NCBI GenBank assembly: GCA_025454075.1
Contig: JALOPD010000142.1
Location: forward strand, 1 to 8,709
Length of the DNA: 8,709 nt
Origin: Desulfobacterales bacterium
Lineage (GTDB): Bacteria > Desulfobacterota > Desulfobacteria > Desulfobacterales > UBA2174_A
Reading direction: 5' to 3'
The notes below the pieces were generated by a model. That model ran no database searches. It saw only the letters and a program-made list of their open reading frames with translations, and was not told the origin of the DNA. Below are positions 6,809-8,709 of the stretch, piece after piece. The stretch's first letter is position 1, and the number at the start of each line of letters is the position of its first letter. Made by a program: the position numbers and the translations under genes.

Positions 6809-7435
6809 ATGCAACGTAAGCAGGTGGGGATCGTCATTTTCGACGACGTCGAGGTCCTGGACTTCTGCGGGCCGTTCGAGGTATTTTCAGCGGCCCGGCT
6901 GAACGAGGAAAAACGGCGGGAGGAGCCCTCGCCTTTCGAGGTGCTGCTGGTCGCCGAGCGCAGCGGCCCGATTTCCGCCAGCGGCGGCCTGCAGGTCATC
7001 CCGCAGCACTCCTTTCAAACCTGTCCCCGGCTGGATATTCTTGTGGTTCCCGGCGGCTGGGGCACCCGCCGGGAGCTCAAGAACCCCGCCATGCTGGACT
7101 GGCTGCGTCCGCGCGCCGCCGAAGCCGAGACCCTGGCCTCGGTGTGCACGGGTTCGATGCTGCTGGGTTTTGCCGGCCTGCTCGACGGTCGGCATGCCAC
7201 CACCCACTGGAAATCCCTCGACTGGATGCGGGACTCGTTTCCGTCCGTGGCGGTCGAGTACGATCAGCATGTGGTCGAAGACGGCCGGGTACTGACCTCG
7301 GCCGGCATTTCCGCCGGCATCGACATGGCCCTCAAGGTAGTGGTGCGCTACTGCGGCGAGGCGGTCGCCCGCGCCACCGCGAAGCACATGGAGTACCCCT
7401 ATCCGGACTCGAACGCCCGCCGGGTTTCCATATAG
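6809..7435 (+). CDS. DJ-1/PfpI family protein (class I glutamine amidotransferase-like)
   Basis: A 208-residue soluble protein of the DJ-1/PfpI superfamily. It opens with QVGIVIFDDVEVLDFCGPFE, the start typical of the isonitrile hydratase-like and AraC-N-terminal branch, with Asp18 in the position of the catalytic acid. The nucleophile elbow is ASVCTGSMLLGFAGLLDGR, giving Cys113 followed by Thr114; ATTHW (130-134) and LTSAGISAGIDM (162-173) are also branch signatures. There is no helix-turn-helix domain, so it is not a full regulator. Activity could be isonitrile hydratase, glyoxalase/deglycase or chaperone-like; sequence alone cannot say. ATG at 6809 is preferred because AAGGTG lies seven bases upstream; a 29-residue extension to 6722 overlaps the end of nhaA and lacks family similarity. 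The 49-base gap after nhaA suggests the same transcript. Confidence 0.92.
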   Translation: MQRKQVGIVIFDDVEVLDFCGPFEVFSAARLNEEKRREEPSPFEVLLVAERSGPISASGGLQVIPQHSFQTCPRLDILVVPGGWGTRRELKNPAMLDWLRPRAAEAETLASVCTGSMLLGFAGLLDGRHATTHWKSLDWMRDSFPSVAVEYDQHVVEDGRVLTSAGISAGIDMALKVVVRYCGEAVARATAKHMEYPYPDSNARRVSI

Positions 7436-7446
7436 CCCTTTTTTTT
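7422..7446 (+). terminator. Weak terminator-like hairpin with an eight-T run after the DJ-1 gene
   Basis: GGGTT (7422-7426) can pair with AGCCC (7434-7438), including one wobble pair, over a seven-base loop, followed by eight Ts (7439-7446). The stem overlaps the TAG stop. It is short, so termination may be partial. Confidence 0.4.
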
Positions 7447-7458
7447 CTGCGTGAAAGG

Positions 7459-7473
7459 CGATAATAATTCTCA
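7459..7473 (+). promoter_or_regulatory. Fur-box-like sequence upstream of the cytochrome c' gene
   Basis: CGATAATAATTCTCA matches the 7-1-7 Fur consensus TGATAAT-N-ATTATCA at 12 of 14 defined positions. It stands out as AT-rich in a GC-rich context, 76 bases before the cytochrome start. GATAAT within it could also serve as a -10 element, in which case bound Fur would block transcription. No good -35 is visible. Confidence 0.45.
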
Positions 7474-7537
7474 TCCAAGTGGAGCGGGGTTGAGTTCTCC
7501 GGCGGCCACAGTGACAAATGAAGGCGGAAGACAAAGG

Positions 7538-7545
7538 AAAGGAGG
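7538..7545 (+). promoter_or_regulatory. Strong Shine-Dalgarno site fixing the cytochrome c' start
   Basis: AAAGGAGG lies four bases before ATG at 7550, where a signal peptide begins. The longer in-frame reading from 7451 lacks this and would bury the signal peptide. Confidence 0.85.
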
Positions 7546-7549
7546 CATT

Positions 7550-8005
7550 ATGAAAAAAGGGATGACGTGGGTATTGGTTGCGGCCGTCGTAGGGCTCCTG
7601 ACCGGGGCGGCGTTCGCCCAGTTCGCCAAAGCCGAGGAGGCCGTCAAGTACCGTCAATCGGTCATGTCGGTGATCGGCACGCACTTCAGCCGCATGGGGG
7701 CGATGGTGAAAGGCGAGGCGCCTTATGCGAAGGAGGCTTTCGAGCAGAACGCGAGCATCGTGGCAATGCTCATTCCCCTGCCATGGGACGCCTTCATGGC
7801 GGCCGGCAGCGACAAGGGCAGCGGCATGAAGGCGGATGCTCTGTCCAAGAAGGACGACTTCATGAAGCTGGCTGCGGCGAACCAGGCGGAAGTCGCGAAG
7901 CTCCTGGCCGCTTCCAAGGGCGGCGATATCAACACGATCAAACCCCAGTTCGGCGCGGCCGGCGCCAGCTGCAAGGCCTGCCACGACGCGTACCGAAACA
8001 AGTAG
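7550..8005 (+). CDS. Cytochrome c' (class II c-type cytochrome), periplasmic
   Basis: A 151-residue precursor. The N-terminus KKGMTWVLVAAVVGLLTGA is a Sec signal peptide with likely cleavage after Ala23 (AFA before QFA), leaving about 128 residues, the usual size of a four-helix-bundle class II cytochrome. The mature start QFAKAEEAVKYRQ is characteristic, with the conserved Arg35 near the heme. The single c-type heme site is near the C-terminus, CKACH (Cys141, Cys144, proximal ligand His145), followed by DAYR as in the family. Met39 occupies the position of distal residue 16 in known cytochromes c'. These proteins bind NO and CO and are linked to NO tolerance or electron transfer. The gene is alone on its transcript, has a Fur-box-like site upstream and converges on a cytochrome b561-type gene. 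A low-spin cytochrome c-556 is the alternative reading. Confidence 0.95.
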   Translation: MKKGMTWVLVAAVVGLLTGAAFAQFAKAEEAVKYRQSVMSVIGTHFSRMGAMVKGEAPYAKEAFEQNASIVAMLIPLPWDAFMAAGSDKGSGMKADALSKKDDFMKLAAANQAEVAKLLAASKGGDINTIKPQFGAAGASCKACHDAYRNK

Positions 8006-8036
8006 GCCGGCTTCAAAAAGTTTAGCCGTTTATATT

Positions 8037-8080
8037 GCAGGAGCGGCATCCTGCCGCGATGATCAAGGCTGAAAGCCGCT
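8037..8080. repeat. REP-like palindromic element between the convergent cytochrome genes
   Basis: GGAG (8040-8043) is followed by CGGCA-TCC-TGCCG (8044-8056) and CGATGA, the head-tetranucleotide-plus-palindrome layout of bacterial REP sequences. An alternative fold pairs GCAGGA (8037-8042) with TCCTGC (8049-8054). A second, weaker part GGCT-GAA-AGCC (8067-8077), ending AGCCGCT, resembles a decayed inverted copy, as in paired REPs. No transposase of the associated RAYT type lies in the window. Confidence 0.5.
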
Positions 8081-8100
8081 GCCGAAGAAATCAAGATCAA

Positions 8101-8128
8101 AGAACGCCGGACCCTGTCCGGCTTTCTT
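8101..8128. terminator. Bidirectional intrinsic terminator between cytochrome c' and cytochrome b561 genes
   Basis: GCCGGAC (8106-8112), loop CCT, GTCCGGC (8116-8122) form a perfect stem. After one mismatch it continues as A/G against T/C pairs, giving TTTCTT on the plus strand and GTTCTTT on the minus strand. It lies 100 bases after the cytochrome c' stop and immediately next to the TAA (8129-8127) of the opposing gene. Confidence 0.8.
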
Positions 8129-8709
8129 ATCGCACCAGGAAATAAACCGCTCCCGCCGCGGCAGCTCCCACCAGGGCGGCCAGCCACAAGGGCTGCTGTG
8201 AAGTGTCCGCGGCGAGATCCCCCTTCCACCACTTAACCCCGGTGACCATCGGCGTGATCAGGTTTTCTCTCTTGTAGATCAGGTGAAACAGCACCGCGGC
8301 CACGTGCACGGCGACCAGGACGATGATGATGTCGTGGTTCAAGTGGTGGATTGAGGTCAGCCGGTCGCTGGCGGCCTTGCTGACCCACTTGTAAAGCGGG
8401 CCGTTGGTGGCGATGTCGTCATTGGCGAAAAGCCCGGTGCCCGCCTGGACGAACATCACCAGCAGCATGGCTGCCACGGACCACCCGCCCAGGGGGTTGT
8501 GGCTCAAGTAATGGTCGGCATCCCTCTGGAAAAGGGTCAGGGCATAGCGGAACACGGCAGCCGGGCCGGCAAGAAACGTCCGAAAGCGGGACGGGGTGCT
8601 GCCGATGAAACCCCACACCACGCGGAACAGGAGCAGCGCGAGGATCACCTCGCCGCATCGCTCGTGGTAAAGCATCCAGTTCCCTCCGAGTTTTCCGGTG
8701 GCAAAAGAC
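8127..8709 (-). CDS. Cytochrome b561-type membrane protein (prokaryotic b561 family), 5' end outside window
   Basis: The reading frame stays open to the right edge, so the ATG at 8675 is probably internal: the preceding eleven codons read SFATGKLGGNW, a family-like stretch before YHERCG. The first helix, with its heme His, is therefore missing from the window. Visible helices, numbered from that Met: about 9-26 (VILALLLFRVVWGFIG), 66-83, 112-133 and a C-terminal helix at 163-181. Candidate heme b ligands are His4 (YHERCG), His110 or His111 (SIHHLNHD) and His124 (VAVHVAAVLFH). Such proteins sit in the inner membrane and pass electrons between the quinone pool and periplasmic c-type cytochromes. 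The gene converges on cytochrome c', a plausible electron partner, with stops 123 bases apart. The Ni/Fe-hydrogenase b-subunit-like branch is a less likely alternative, as no hydrogenase gene is visible. Confidence 0.88.
   Translation of the reverse strand, partial: SFATGKLGGNWMLYHERCGEVILALLLFRVVWGFIGSTPSRFRTFLAGPAAVFRYALTLFQRDADHYLSHNPLGGWSVAAMLLVMFVQAGTGLFANDDIATNGPLYKWVSKAASDRLTSIHHLNHDIIIVLVAVHVAAVLFHLIYKRENLITPMVTGVKWWKGDLAADTSQQPLWLAALVGAAAAGAVYFLVR

Noticed and set aside
5655..6902. 415-codon plus-strand reading frame in another frame within nhaA
   Set aside because: Arg/Gly/Ala-rich out-of-frame shadow of a fully conserved NhaA.
7451..7549. 33-residue N-terminal extension of cytochrome c'
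   Set aside because: It would bury the Sec signal peptide and the strong ribosome site at 7538-7545.
6887..7984. 365-codon minus-strand reading frame across the DJ-1 and cytochrome c' genes
   Set aside because: It spans two real plus-strand genes and the intergenic Fur-like region without any recognisable domain.
1..8709. A novel defence, mobile or biosynthetic system
   Set aside because: All coding regions fall into known housekeeping, transport or redox families; no nuclease, transposase, integrase, toxin-antitoxin pair, CRISPR repeat or megasynthase was seen.

Overview
This is a GC-rich bacterial chromosome window packed with ordinary-looking metabolic and membrane genes. The gene content (a NuoA followed by a single polypeptide joining NuoB, NuoC and NuoD, a ferredoxin-nitroreductase fusion, an NhaA antiporter and a cytochrome c') fits a proteobacterium in the broad sense. 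The fused NuoBCD points towards the former Deltaproteobacteria (Desulfobacterota/Desulfuromonadia-like). That assignment is inference from family knowledge, not from a search.

Layout. Positions 1-4353 are read on the minus strand: the 5' part of a complex I operon (nuoA, then nuoBCD running off the left edge), a two-CBS-domain protein (2141-2620) and an AMP-forming acyl-CoA ligase (2710-4353) that ends in an intrinsic terminator. A 231-base divergent intergenic region (4354-4584) separates these from a plus-strand cluster: ferredoxin-nitroreductase (4585-5412), nhaA starting on the very next base (5413-6759), and a DJ-1/PfpI protein 49 bases later (6809-7435). A monocistronic cytochrome c' (7550-8005) follows, preceded by a Fur-box-like sequence. 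It converges on a minus-strand cytochrome b561-type gene (8127-8709, its start outside the window). A REP-like palindrome and a bidirectional terminator lie between these two.

How the genes may work together. NuoA/NuoBCD build the membrane-bound quinone- and N2-cluster-carrying part of NADH:quinone oxidoreductase. The acyl-CoA ligase activates carboxylic acids at the membrane or in the cytosol. The nitroreductase-nhaA-DJ-1 cluster looks like a stress or homeostasis operon (flavin/FeS redox enzyme, Na+/H+ exchange, small Cys-dependent hydrolase-like protein), but no common pathway is proven. Cytochrome c' (periplasmic) and the cytochrome b561-like membrane protein form a plausible redox pair.

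I found no CRISPR array, tRNA, rRNA, transposase or phage gene, and no clearly undescribed multi-gene system. The most unusual signals are regulatory or structural: a perfect 14-bp palindrome at the predicted nuo transcription start, a palindrome at the CBS-gene start site, the Fur-box-like site, the REP-like element, and a Cys-to-Asp change at a ferredoxin cluster position.
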